Source: Bacilli bacterium (GTDB lineage Bacteria > Bacillota_I > Bacilli_A > RF39 > UBA660). From it: a stretch of 9,206 nt of DNA. The stretch is taken from the NCBI GenBank assembly GCA_016296435.1, contig JAEDJI010000028.1:1-9206 (forward strand), in the 5' to 3' direction. Below, piece after piece: positions 1-6,398 of this stretch. The first letter of the stretch is position 1. Every line of letters begins with the position of its first letter. Position numbers and translations under genes: made by a program. The notes under the pieces are model-generated. The model did not search any database and was not told the origin of the DNA. It saw nothing but the letters and a program-made list of their open reading frames with translations.

Positions 1-829
1 TTGTATTTATATCATCCATTGGTATTGTAGTTCCTGCTTCTGCATTTAAGTATGTGTCTCTATTTGCACTTGTAACTGTTACTGCATTTGCCCACATCTT
101 ATCATTATAATCATACCATTTATTATTAGTATCTAAATTATTAGAATCAGCCTTTTTCCATACTTCATTTGAACTATCATAATATACTGGTATCATATTA
201 CTTGTTAATGCTGGTTTATTTGCACCACTTTTATCCAAGGTTCCCTTTATTTCACTAAAATATTGTTCAGCTTCTAACTTTAATTTTAAAAATATTTTTT
301 GCTCAGAAATTTCCTCAATGTTAGCATCCTCACTGATCCACATTCTCAATTTATATGTATCTTTTTGTCCTTTTTTTATTTCTTTTTCATTTAATAGCCC
401 ATTTAATTGTGCTAGATTTAATGGTCCTTTTTCCTCGTCATTTATTTCTAAACCTAACTTAATTAAATTCTTATCTAACAGTGTTCCTGTGTAAGAAGAG
501 TTGCTTGTTTCATCATCTATTATTAAAACTTTATACATTGCATTAGTATTTCCTGTATTTTCTACTGAAAAATTATATACTTCTTCTTGAAGTAATCCTT
601 CCACATCGGACATAGAACTAAGTCCTAAATCAATTCCTTCTGAAGGTTCTTGCATTATTACTTCTAAATTACCTAATTTTACTACTTGTTTATTTGTATC
701 AGTAAATGTTCCGGAAAATATTGCATAAGATTGACCTGTTATTATTATACAAAGAGCAATAAATCCTAATATGAAGGATATTGTTGCTAGTTTTATACTT
801 TTATTTTGTTGTTTAAATTTTTCTATCAT
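1..829 (-). CDS. Secreted SipW/TasA-like surface protein, 5' part only (runs off the left edge)
   Basis: The minus-strand frame is open from ATG at 829 to the window edge (276 codons), so the C-terminus is missing. The start is set by AGGAGG about 8 nt upstream. Residues 1-13 are basic, 14-31 form a hydrophobic helix, and S33-Y34-A35 is a likely signal peptidase site. The sequence just after it (IFSGTFTDTN, then LGNLEV) resembles secreted proteins of the TasA/camelysin type, which are processed by the SipW signal peptidase and assemble outside the cell. Residues 36-200 look beta-rich (NFSVENTGNTNAMYKV is a typical start of such a fold). From about residue 210, W-rich sequence (KWYDYNDKMWANAVTV) resembles a module I recall from large surface proteins of gut Bacillota; that match is from memory. 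No sipW or tasA partner is in view. I infer an exported, possibly multidomain envelope protein; its function is unknown. Confidence 0.8.
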   Translation of the reverse strand, partial: MIEKFKQQNKSIKLATISFILGFIALCIIITGQSYAIFSGTFTDTNKQVVKLGNLEVIMQEPSEGIDLGLSSMSDVEGLLQEEVYNFSVENTGNTNAMYKVLIIDDETSNSSYTGTLLDKNLIKLGLEINDEEKGPLNLAQLNGLLNEKEIKKGQKDTYKLRMWISEDANIEEISEQKIFLKLKLEAEQYFSEIKGTLDKSGANKPALTSNMIPVYYDSSNEVWKKADSNNLDTNNKWYDYNDKMWANAVTVTSANRDTYLNAEAGTTIPMDDINT

Positions 830-849
830 ATTACTTCCTCCTTTAGTAT

Positions 850-880
850 TCTATATTTATATTCTATCATATCTTTGCAA
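850..880 (-). promoter_or_regulatory. Probable promoter of the surface-protein gene
   Basis: On the minus strand TTGCAA (880-875) precedes TATAGA (855-850) with a 19-nt spacer, longer than ideal. The -10 ends 20 nt before the ATG at 829, matching the spacing at other promoters here. An alternative is the extended -10 TGATAGAAT (869-861), which has only T-rich sequence at its -35. The promoter lies directly behind the asnS terminator. Which -10 is used cannot be settled by eye. Confidence 0.45.
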
Positions 881-881
881 T

Positions 882-907
882 AAAAAAAAGCACATTATAT
901 GTACTTT
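882..907 (-). terminator. Rho-independent terminator of asnS
   Basis: Starting two bases after the asnS TAA (911-909), the minus strand reads AAAGTACAT, a 3-nt loop ATA, then ATGTGCTTT. This is a 9-bp stem with one G-T pair whose last three T pair with A, followed by more T. The hairpin is small and A/T-rich at its base, so termination may be incomplete and some asnS transcripts may run into the surface-protein gene. Confidence 0.65.
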
Positions 908-908
908 C

Positions 909-2288
909 TTAATAATCACAATTTCCTGGTGTTCTTGGAAATGGTATTACATCTCTTATATTGTCTACTCCAGTTAAGTATATTAATAGTCTTTCAAATC
1001 CCATTCCGAATCCTGAGTGATAACATCCTCCGAATTTACGTAGATTACAGAACCAATCTACTGTTTCTTCATCAACATTCATTTCTTTTATTCTGGTCAT
1101 TAGTTTATCATAGTCTTCTTCTCTTTGTGACCCACCCATTAGTTCTCCTGCTCCTGGAACTTCAAGGTCAACCGCTGCGACTGTCTTATTATCATCATTT
1201 AATTTCATATACCATGCTTTAATGTCTTTTGGCCAGTTAGTAATAAATACTGGACCATTAAAGTATTCTGTGATATATTTTTCATGTTCTTTTGCTATAT
1301 CTTCTTCATAATCTGGTTCAAATTCCCATTTTATATTTGCTTTTTTTAAGATGTCTATTACTTCGTGATGAGTAATTCTTATAAATTTTGAATTAACTAA
1401 TTTTTCTAATTTTTCTTTTAATCCTTTTTGAACATATTTATCAAAAAATTCTATTTCTAATGAGCATTTTTTTAGTACATATGAAACTATATATTTTAAC
1501 ATTTCTTCTTCTATATCCATTAAACCTTCAAGATCACAAAATGCTATTTCTGGTTCAATCATCCAAAACTCATTAGCATGTACTTTAGTGTTTGAGTTTT
1601 CTGTTCTAAATGTTGGACCAAATGTATAGATTTTTTTGTATGACATAGCAAATGCTTCACCGTGTAGTTGTCCAGTTCCTGTTATGTATGCTTGTTTTCC
1701 AAAAAGGTCTTTTGTCATATCAACTTTGTTATCTTTTGTTTTTGGTAGATTATTTAGATCTAGTGTTGTTACTTTAAACATTTGATCACTACCTTCACAG
1801 TCTGCGGTAGTTATAAGTGGTGTATGAGTATATACATATCCTCTTTCTTGGAAGTATTCATGTATTGCCATAGCGGTAACACTTCTTACTCTAAATATTG
1901 CATTAAATAGATTTGTTCTTGGTCTTAAATATGCTTGTTCTCTTAAAAATTCATTTGAGTGTCTTTTTGGTTGAATTGGATAGTCTTCAGGGCATGATCC
2001 TTCGAGTTTTATAGTTTTGACTTTTATTTCGAAATCTTGACCTTTTCCAATTGATGGAATAACTTGTCCAGTTACAGTGATTGCACTTCCGATATGGTAT
2101 TTTTGAATTTCTTCGAATGATTGTAGTTGATCATCATATACTAATTGCACATGTTTAAAATATGTCCCATCTGAAAAGTCAATGAATCCATACTCTTTTT
2201 GCTTACGATGATTTTTTATCCATCCTTGTAGTGTTACTTCTTCATTTAGTAATTGTTCTTGTTTTTGATATAATTCTTTTACGTCCAT
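909..2288 (-). CDS. asnS: Asparaginyl-tRNA synthetase (class II)
   Basis: Predicted 459 aa, the normal length for bacterial AsnRS. It charges tRNA-Asn with asparagine using ATP, in the cytoplasm, usually as a homodimer. Residues about 18-95 are the anticodon-binding OB fold (VTLQGWIKNHRKQ opening). The class II catalytic core follows: the motif 1 region at about 148-160, motif 2 at 226-247 (FRTENSNTKVHANEFWMIEPE) and motif 3 at 426-435 (GFGMGFERLL). The C-terminal RDVIPFPRTPG is characteristic of AsnRS and argues against AspRS. The start is ATG 2288, preceded by GGAGG seven nt upstream. An in-frame ATG at 2348 lies inside the T-box antiterminator and cannot be the start. Expression is controlled by the upstream Asn T-box. 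A dedicated AsnRS implies direct charging of tRNA-Asn rather than sole reliance on transamidation by GatCAB. Confidence 0.97.
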   Translation of the reverse strand: MDVKELYQKQEQLLNEEVTLQGWIKNHRKQKEYGFIDFSDGTYFKHVQLVYDDQLQSFEEIQKYHIGSAITVTGQVIPSIGKGQDFEIKVKTIKLEGSCPEDYPIQPKRHSNEFLREQAYLRPRTNLFNAIFRVRSVTAMAIHEYFQERGYVYTHTPLITTADCEGSDQMFKVTTLDLNNLPKTKDNKVDMTKDLFGKQAYITGTGQLHGEAFAMSYKKIYTFGPTFRTENSNTKVHANEFWMIEPEIAFCDLEGLMDIEEEMLKYIVSYVLKKCSLEIEFFDKYVQKGLKEKLEKLVNSKFIRITHHEVIDILKKANIKWEFEPDYEEDIAKEHEKYITEYFNGPVFITNWPKDIKAWYMKLNDDNKTVAAVDLEVPGAGELMGGSQREEDYDKLMTRIKEMNVDEETVDWFCNLRKFGGCYHSGFGMGFERLLIYLTGVDNIRDVIPFPRTPGNCDY

Positions 2289-2307
2289 GTTTATTCCTCC
2301 CTTGTAT

Positions 2308-2360
2308 AAAAAAATCAATATAAAAGGAGCGTTTTGTCGCGGTACCATCCTATATTGATT
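2308..2360 (-). terminator. T-box regulatory terminator (alternative to the antiterminator)
   Basis: The minus strand reads AATCAATATAGGA at its 5' arm and TCC followed by TATATTGATT at its 3' arm, with an inner GCG/CGC pairing around an ACAAAA loop and a T-rich tail to about 2308. The 5' arm overlaps TGGTACCGCG, so forming this hairpin excludes the antiterminator. The asnS ribosome binding site (2300-2296) lies just beyond the T tract, so control is at transcription termination rather than at translation. Confidence 0.9.
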
Positions 2361-2514
2361 ACTTAATTCATATAACGGTTTTATCCGGCTTATCCTACTT
2401 TATTCAAATAAGCATTCAGTAGTGTTATACTATTAATCTTTATTATTGGTTTTCACCATCCCAACTCTCTTTAAATCAGTTTTTAATAGTACGTGTCTAC
2501 GTCTTCAATTTATG
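2308..2514 (-). promoter_or_regulatory. T-box riboswitch, asparagine-specific, upstream of asnS
   Basis: The 5' leader carries the invariant T-box TGGTACCGCG (2347-2338), which pairs with the NCCA end of uncharged tRNA. Upstream, Stem I can be drawn: GTAG pairs with CTAC, then TACTATTA with TAATAGTA, enclosing a specifier loop whose 3' side reads TAACA. The codon AAC (2426-2424) sits there, giving Asn specificity that matches the downstream gene. An AGAGAG element (2470-2465) and the GGTGAAAACC stretch (2457-2448) fit Stem I landmarks, and CGG/CCG forms a small Stem III around 2387-2376. Known behaviour of the class: uncharged tRNA-Asn stabilises the antiterminator and raises asnS transcription. 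Leader ends are approximate. Confidence 0.95.
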
Positions 2515-2520
2515 TATTTA

Positions 2521-2549
2521 ATTCTATAACAATAATTTTTATTTGTCAA
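2521..2549 (-). promoter_or_regulatory. asnS sigma-A-type promoter
   Basis: TTGACA (2549-2544), a 17-nt spacer and TAGAAT (2526-2521) on the minus strand: consensus -35 and a 5/6 match at -10. Predicted transcription start is near 2514, giving a leader of about 225 nt that contains the whole T-box. It begins 9 nt after the stop of the upstream 126-aa gene, with no terminator between, so transcripts from the fhs operon could also enter the T-box. Confidence 0.85.
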
Positions 2550-2557
2550 TTGCTTTT

Positions 2558-2938
2558 TTAGTTGAATGCTAATTCTGTTTCTATTTCTTGATCATTTATA
2601 GCAATGTATAGAAATATTGCTCCTGCGACAAAAATAAGAATGCTTCCTACTAATGAGTATTCAGCAAAATCTTTTTTCTTTTTACTATCGTATATAGATA
2701 TGTTTTTGTAGTTTTTGTAACTATCATATAGAAAATATAAATATACTAATAATGCTACTAAAAATATAAATATTAGAATGTATCTATATTTTTCTTTTGA
2801 TATTTGGTTATTTGTTAAAAAGTAATTTTTTTCATAATAGTTAGAGATAAAGCAAAGTATTATCAAAAATATATAGATTACCCATATATAGTTTTCCAAT
2901 GTTATTTGCTTTAATCTCTCTTCTATTTTTTTATTCAT
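2558..2938 (-). CDS. Small three-helix membrane protein, function unknown
   Basis: 126 aa with three hydrophobic segments at about 17-35, 52-72 and 94-114. The N-terminus is basic and the loop at 73-93 (KNYKN, then KKKKD) is lysine-rich. With a three-helix topology that loop would face the cytoplasm and the short acidic tail (NDQEIETELAFN) would be on one side of the membrane as a fixed end. I do not recognise a family. It is the last gene of the apparent fhs operon, starting 11 nt after the stop of the 73-aa gene. No Shine-Dalgarno is visible before the ATG: the upstream bases are only A and T. There is no other in-frame ATG near the N-terminus, so translation may depend on coupling to the gene upstream. 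Being a real gene is likely from frame length and hydrophobic pattern. Confidence 0.75.
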   Translation of the reverse strand: MNKKIEERLKQITLENYIWVIYIFLIILCFISNYYEKNYFLTNNQISKEKYRYILIFIFLVALLVYLYFLYDSYKNYKNISIYDSKKKKDFAEYSLVGSILIFVAGAIFLYIAINDQEIETELAFN

Positions 2939-2949
2939 ATTAAAATATA

Positions 2950-3171
2950 TTATTTTGTTTTATTTTTATTATTAAGTATTTGTTTAATATATTCTAATTC
3001 TTCAATATCTGTTATTTCTTCAATACCTTTCATTGTGTGTTGTCCAAAGGTAAAGTCTTTTTTTGATTTTGTAAGTAATAGATAGTCTCTGTCTTCTCCC
3101 TCGATTATTTTTTCTAAAGTATATTTTTTCCCATTTGTTAATGTAACTTTTTTCCCTGTTTTTAGTTTCAT
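2950..3171 (-). CDS. Small basic cytoplasmic protein, function unknown
   Basis: 73 aa. It starts at ATG 3171 with GAGG seven nt upstream (3182-3179) and lies 15 nt after the fhs stop, so it is almost certainly cotranscribed with fhs. The sequence suggests a small beta-barrel: LKTGKKVTLTNGKKYTLEKII, then YLLLTKS, FTFGQHTMKG and a final helix (about 57-68). Such one-domain beta proteins are common in Bacillota, but I cannot name this one. There is no signal peptide, cysteine or metal motif. The opening (a set-point of Lys, Gly and beta strands) is superficially like KOW/SH3-type small barrels; this is a fold guess only. The adjacency to fhs may be simple operon hitchhiking rather than a folate role. 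Confidence 0.75.
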   Translation of the reverse strand: MKLKTGKKVTLTNGKKYTLEKIIEGEDRDYLLLTKSKKDFTFGQHTMKGIEEITDIEELEYIKQILNNKNKTK

Positions 3172-3186
3172 TAAATCGCCTCTTTT

Positions 3187-4770
3187 TTAAATTATTCCTA
3201 TTATTTCTTCATTTTTCACATCTATATTTAAATAATTTGAATTTTTAGCAAGTCCTGGCATTGTTTGAATATCTCCTGCTAAAATTGTTATTATTTTTGC
3301 ACCATTATTGATTTTATAATCAGTAATTGTTATGGTGAAGTCTTTGGGATACCCTAGTAATTTCGGGTTGTCTGTAATACTATATTGTGTTTTTGAAATA
3401 CATATTTTATAGTTTTTAAAATCTTTATTTAGATTTTCTAGTTCTTGTTTTAGCCCTTTTTTATATTTTACTTCTTTAGCAGTAAGAAAGTTTTTACATA
3501 TGTTTTCAATTTTTGTTATTATGTCATCTTCATCTTTATATAATTCTAGATGCTTTGTATTTTTATTATTTGCTAATGTTGTTACTGTTTTTACTAATTC
3601 TTTTGTATCATTGACTCCGTCATTATATATATTACTTATTGCAAATGGAGTATTTAGTTTTTCACAGAATTCTTTTACGTATTTAATTTCTTCTTCTTTA
3701 TCATCTTTAAATCTATTTAGAACTACTAATACGTTGTCATTTGCTTGAATCATTTTTTCTATGTGAAATCTTAAGTTTTCTATTCCTTTTTCTAACAACC
3801 CTTCTCCATTGTGTTTTAAGCTTCTTATAGTTGATGTTATTATAATTAAATCTGGATAAATATTGTTATCGCGACATTTTATGTCTAAGAATTTTAATGC
3901 TCCCATATCACTTCCAAATCCTGCTTCTGTTATGGTGTAGTCCGCTAATGACATTGCTAGTTTGGTTGCAATTATAGAATTACAACCATGGGCAATGTTA
4001 GCAAATGGGCCTCCGTGAATAATTGCTGGATTATTATATAGTGTTTGAACTAAATTGGGTTTTAATGTGTCTTTTAAAAGTGCTAATACTGCTCCTTCAC
4101 ATTTTAAATCTTTTAGATAGACATATTTTTTGTCTTTGTTTATACCTATTATAATATTTTTGATTTTTTCTCTTAAGTCAATTTCATTTTTCGCCAAACA
4201 TAGTATCATCATCAGTTCTGATGCTGCTGTTATGGTAAAATGATCTTTTCTATTTTTTAGGGTTACATTTCTTAGTGCTCTATCATTTAAATCTAGGCAC
4301 CTTTGAAATAGTACTTCTTGTATTTGTAGTTCATTACCAAAGTAAATATGATTATCTATGATTGATGCAATTAAGTTATTAGCGCTTGTTATAGCGTGAA
4401 AGTCACCATTAAAGTGCAGGTTAATATCAGTGGATGGCATTAATTGTGATAGGCCTCCACCAGTTGCTCCTCCCTTTATGCCAAATACTGGGCCAAGTGA
4501 TGGCTCTCTAAGTGCCAAGATGGTTTTTTCTTTGTTTTTGTTCATTGCATCACATAATCCAATTGAGAATGTTGTTTTTCCTTCCCCGAATGGAGTTGGG
4601 TTAGTTGAGGTTACTAATATCAGTTTTGATTTTATATTATTTGGTATTTTATTTATTTTTGCTTTATAATTTCCATATAGTTCTACTTCATTATCTTTCA
4701 AACCTAGTTTTTTTGCTATTTTATCTATTCTTTTTAGTTTGAATTTTTTTGATATTTCGTAATCTGTCAT
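3187..4770 (-). CDS. fhs: Formate-tetrahydrofolate ligase (10-formyl-THF synthetase)
   Basis: 527 aa cytoplasmic enzyme joining formate to tetrahydrofolate with ATP to give 10-formyl-THF, used for purines and initiator fMet-tRNA. Visible family motifs: P-loop TPFGEGKTT (59-67), REPSLGP (88-94), GGATGGG (100-106), DINLHFNGDFHAITSANN (115-132), IHGGPFANIAHGCNS (251-265), TEAGFGSDMG (281-290), KTQYS (460-464) and TMPGL (503-507). Typical members have about 550-560 residues. The shortage is partly at 168-180, where the usual loop before the TGFDIT-like strand is missing (here KNRKDHFTI), and around 320-327. The usual AKGGEG motif near 380 is replaced by YNDGVND. It therefore looks functional but trimmed and divergent. 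Start: ATG 4770 with AGGAGG (4782-4777). It leads a likely operon with two small genes. No folD or other folate gene is in view. Confidence 0.95.
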   Translation of the reverse strand: MTDYEISKKFKLKRIDKIAKKLGLKDNEVELYGNYKAKINKIPNNIKSKLILVTSTNPTPFGEGKTTFSIGLCDAMNKNKEKTILALREPSLGPVFGIKGGATGGGLSQLMPSTDINLHFNGDFHAITSANNLIASIIDNHIYFGNELQIQEVLFQRCLDLNDRALRNVTLKNRKDHFTITAASELMMILCLAKNEIDLREKIKNIIIGINKDKKYVYLKDLKCEGAVLALLKDTLKPNLVQTLYNNPAIIHGGPFANIAHGCNSIIATKLAMSLADYTITEAGFGSDMGALKFLDIKCRDNNIYPDLIIITSTIRSLKHNGEGLLEKGIENLRFHIEKMIQANDNVLVVLNRFKDDKEEEIKYVKEFCEKLNTPFAISNIYNDGVNDTKELVKTVTTLANNKNTKHLELYKDEDDIITKIENICKNFLTAKEVKYKKGLKQELENLNKDFKNYKICISKTQYSITDNPKLLGYPKDFTITITDYKINNGAKIITILAGDIQTMPGLAKNSNYLNIDVKNEEIIGII

Positions 4771-4790
4771 AATATTCCTCCTTTTACTAT

Positions 4791-4799
4791 ATTATATCA
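4791..4799 (-). promoter_or_regulatory. fhs promoter, extended -10
   Basis: The minus strand reads TGATATAAT, a perfect extended -10 (TGnTATAAT) with TATAAT at 4796-4791. No recognisable -35 lies 16-18 nt upstream, which is acceptable for an extended -10. The -10 ends 20 nt before the fhs ATG, so the predicted start near 4784 lies only about two bases before AGGAGG. That leader is too short for a folate or purine riboswitch. Confidence 0.7.
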
Positions 4800-4911
4800 T
4801 ATTTAGAAATTTTTTTTCTTATTTTGTTATTTGATGATAAATTTTAGGGTATAATAGTGTTATTTTTATTTAATTGCTACTAATTTTTTACAAAATGATA
4901 GTGATTTTTGG

Positions 4912-4937
4912 TAGTGCAACTTATATTATTTGTACTA
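4912..4937. promoter_or_regulatory. Inverted repeat, candidate operator of the XRE gene
   Basis: TAGTGCAA (4912-4919) and TTGTACTA (4930-4937) are inverted repeats with 7 of 8 bases matching, separated by 10 A/T-rich bases. The half-site centres are 18 bp apart. The right half runs into the -10 TATAAT (4936-4941) and the left half sits where a -35 would be. This is the expected position for a repressor or autoregulator site, and the next gene encodes a DNA-binding protein. Binding is inferred. Confidence 0.4.
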
Positions 4938-4941
4938 TAAT
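4936..4941 (+). promoter_or_regulatory. Probable -10 of the XRE-regulator gene
   Basis: A consensus TATAAT ends 19 nt before the ATG at 4961, the same spacing seen at four other promoters here. There is no good -35 (AGTGCA at a 17-nt spacer), suggesting a weak or regulated promoter. A second TATAAT at 4850-4855 also lacks a well-spaced -35 and would give a leader of about 100 nt; it cannot be excluded. Confidence 0.5.
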
Positions 4942-4960
4942 TGTGGTGGAGGTGGAAAAA

Positions 4961-6328
4961 ATGAGGTTTTGTGATAAGTTATTAAAGCTTAGAAAAAAGA
5001 ATAATTTTTCTCAGGAACAGCTGGCTGAGAAGTTAAATGTTTCAAGACAAGCTGTTTCTAAATGGGAAAGTGGTAGTACATATCCTGATATGGAAAAGAT
5101 GTTATTACTTTGTAATATTTTGAATTGTACTTTAGAGGAGTTAATGGATGATGGTGTTATTAAAACTTCTGACATGTGTAGTAACAAATTAAATGGAAAT
5201 AACTGGTTTAATGATTTTTTAAAGTATATTACTAATAGTTATAATATGTTTTGTAATATGACTTTTAAAGACAAGATTAAGTGTTTATTAGAGATGATCT
5301 TTATATTTATTATTATTTATATTATTTGTAGTATTGTATACTATATTGTTAATACTTTTTTATTTGATTTATTTTTTAATATTCCAAAGATCGGTTATAT
5401 TATAGAATTTATTTTTGAAGGTATTACAGTTTTGATATTAACAGTACTTAGTATTATTGTTTTCTTACATCTTTTTAAGATTAGGTATTTAGATTACTAT
5501 GTAACTATTGAGGACAGAAATGCAAAAGAACAAATTATTGAAAAACCTGTTGATAAAGAAGAAAAAAATTCAATATTTTCCAAAAATAACCATGATAGAA
5601 TAATTATAAGAGATCCAAAACATTCTTTATTTACTTTTTTTGAGGCTCTTTCAAAGTTTATTGTTTTTTTGATAAAAGTTTTTGCTATTTTTTTAGGGGT
5701 TTTTATATGTTTTGGTTTTGTATTTTTTGTTATTTGTGATGCAATTTTTATTATGTATTTGAAATATGGTATTATATTTTTTGGACTTCTTCTTGCATTT
5801 TTAGGATGTTCTTTTATAGCATATTTAGCAATTGAGTTTATATATAATTTTGTATTTAATAGAGTACATCATTATAAAAGAGGCTTTATTTTATTTATAG
5901 TTAGTCTTGTATTTGTGGGAATTGGAACCGCACTTACTTGTGATAGTATGCTTGATTTCAAGTATGTTAATGATAATAATGATTTAAAATATGTTACTGA
6001 TTTTATGAATATTGAGATGTCTAATGATATTAATATTTATAATGTAGATGATGTTGTTATTGACAATAATAGAAATAATATTAGGGTAGAAATAACTCAT
6101 TTGAAGGGTATAGATTATGAATATGATTTATATAGTGATGGTTCTTATTACTTTTATAAAAATACTAGTCCTGCTTCTTTTTTTAAGATTATAATTAATG
6201 ATATAAAGAATAAAAAAATTAGAAATTATGATGATGCTTTTAATATTAAGATTAAAATATATATTTCTTATGATAATTATAAAAAACTTAATAGTAATCA
6301 TTATGGTACTTTTTATGAAAATAAATAA
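4961..6328 (+). CDS. Membrane-tethered XRE-family regulator with an extracytoplasmic C-terminal domain
   Basis: 455 aa from ATG 4961, chosen because GGAGG (4948-4952) lies 8 nt upstream; the longer frame from TTG 4874 has no such site. Residues 4-60 are a classic HTH_3/XRE domain (LRKKNNFSQEQLAEKLNVSR, then QAVSKWESGSTYPD, then a LCNILNCTLEEL tail). Five predicted membrane helices follow at about 111-131, 149-172, 233-262, 269-296 and 308-326. The charged loops at 173-232 and 297-307 (RVHHYKRG) obey the positive-inside rule with the HTH inside. This puts the last 130 residues, rich in N, D and Y, outside. XRE proteins fused to membrane domains are known in Bacillota, usually sensing envelope conditions; this ectodomain I do not recognise. 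Its own promoter carries a dyad suggesting autoregulation. The CmpB-like gene 70 nt downstream is a plausible target or partner. Confidence 0.88.
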   Translation: MRFCDKLLKLRKKNNFSQEQLAEKLNVSRQAVSKWESGSTYPDMEKMLLLCNILNCTLEELMDDGVIKTSDMCSNKLNGNNWFNDFLKYITNSYNMFCNMTFKDKIKCLLEMIFIFIIIYIICSIVYYIVNTFLFDLFFNIPKIGYIIEFIFEGITVLILTVLSIIVFLHLFKIRYLDYYVTIEDRNAKEQIIEKPVDKEEKNSIFSKNNHDRIIIRDPKHSLFTFFEALSKFIVFLIKVFAIFLGVFICFGFVFFVICDAIFIMYLKYGIIFFGLLLAFLGCSFIAYLAIEFIYNFVFNRVHHYKRGFILFIVSLVFVGIGTALTCDSMLDFKYVNDNNDLKYVTDFMNIEMSNDINIYNVDDVVIDNNRNNIRVEITHLKGIDYEYDLYSDGSYYFYKNTSPASFFKIIINDIKNKKIRNYDDAFNIKIKIYISYDNYKKLNSNHYGTFYENK

Positions 6329-6350
6329 TGCATTTTAGTATTGTTTTTCT

Positions 6351-6378
6351 TTGTTTTTGTTGTAGCTTGTGTTACAAT
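6351..6378 (+). promoter_or_regulatory. Promoter of the CmpB-like gene
   Basis: TTGTTT (6351-6356), a 16-nt spacer and TACAAT (6373-6378), preceded by TG at 6370-6371 to give an extended -10 (TGTTACAAT). The -10 ends 20 nt before the ATG. A short dyad TTGTA (6360-6364) / TACAA (6373-6377) spans the spacer and overlaps the -10. No terminator separates the XRE gene from this promoter, so readthrough from the XRE gene is also likely. Confidence 0.6.
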
Positions 6379-6398
6379 TATGATGTGAGGTATTTTTT

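Noticed and set aside
899..1222. Plus-strand open frames inside asnS (899-1222), fhs (3500-3748 and 4430-4669), the PH gene (7054-7431) and the DUF975 gene (8926-9135), and one at 771-977.
   Set aside because: They lie antisense to well-supported genes, have no ribosome binding site or recognisable protein pattern, and their leucine/serine-rich content is what the reverse of A-rich coding DNA gives.
2289..2348. A 20-codon N-terminal extension of asnS from an ATG at 2348.
   Set aside because: That ATG is part of the invariant T-box core and the codons run through the terminator; the strong GGAGG at 2300-2296 sets the start at 2288, giving the usual AsnRS length.
4850..4855. TATAAT as the main -10 of the XRE gene.
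   Set aside because: The available -35-like hexamers (TTGTTA at a 20-nt spacer, TTGATG at 13 nt) are badly spaced; the TATAAT at 4936-4941 has the start distance typical of this window. Kept as a possible secondary promoter.
4771..4873. A folate or purine riboswitch in front of fhs.
   Set aside because: The extended -10 at 4796-4791 leaves a leader of only about 14 nt, and no conserved riboswitch motif is visible in the gap.
4874..4960. A 29-codon extension of the XRE protein from TTG 4874, which would add a hydrophobic N-terminus.
   Set aside because: No ribosome site precedes it, GGAGG at 4948-4952 points to ATG 4961, and the HTH domain begins normally at that Met.
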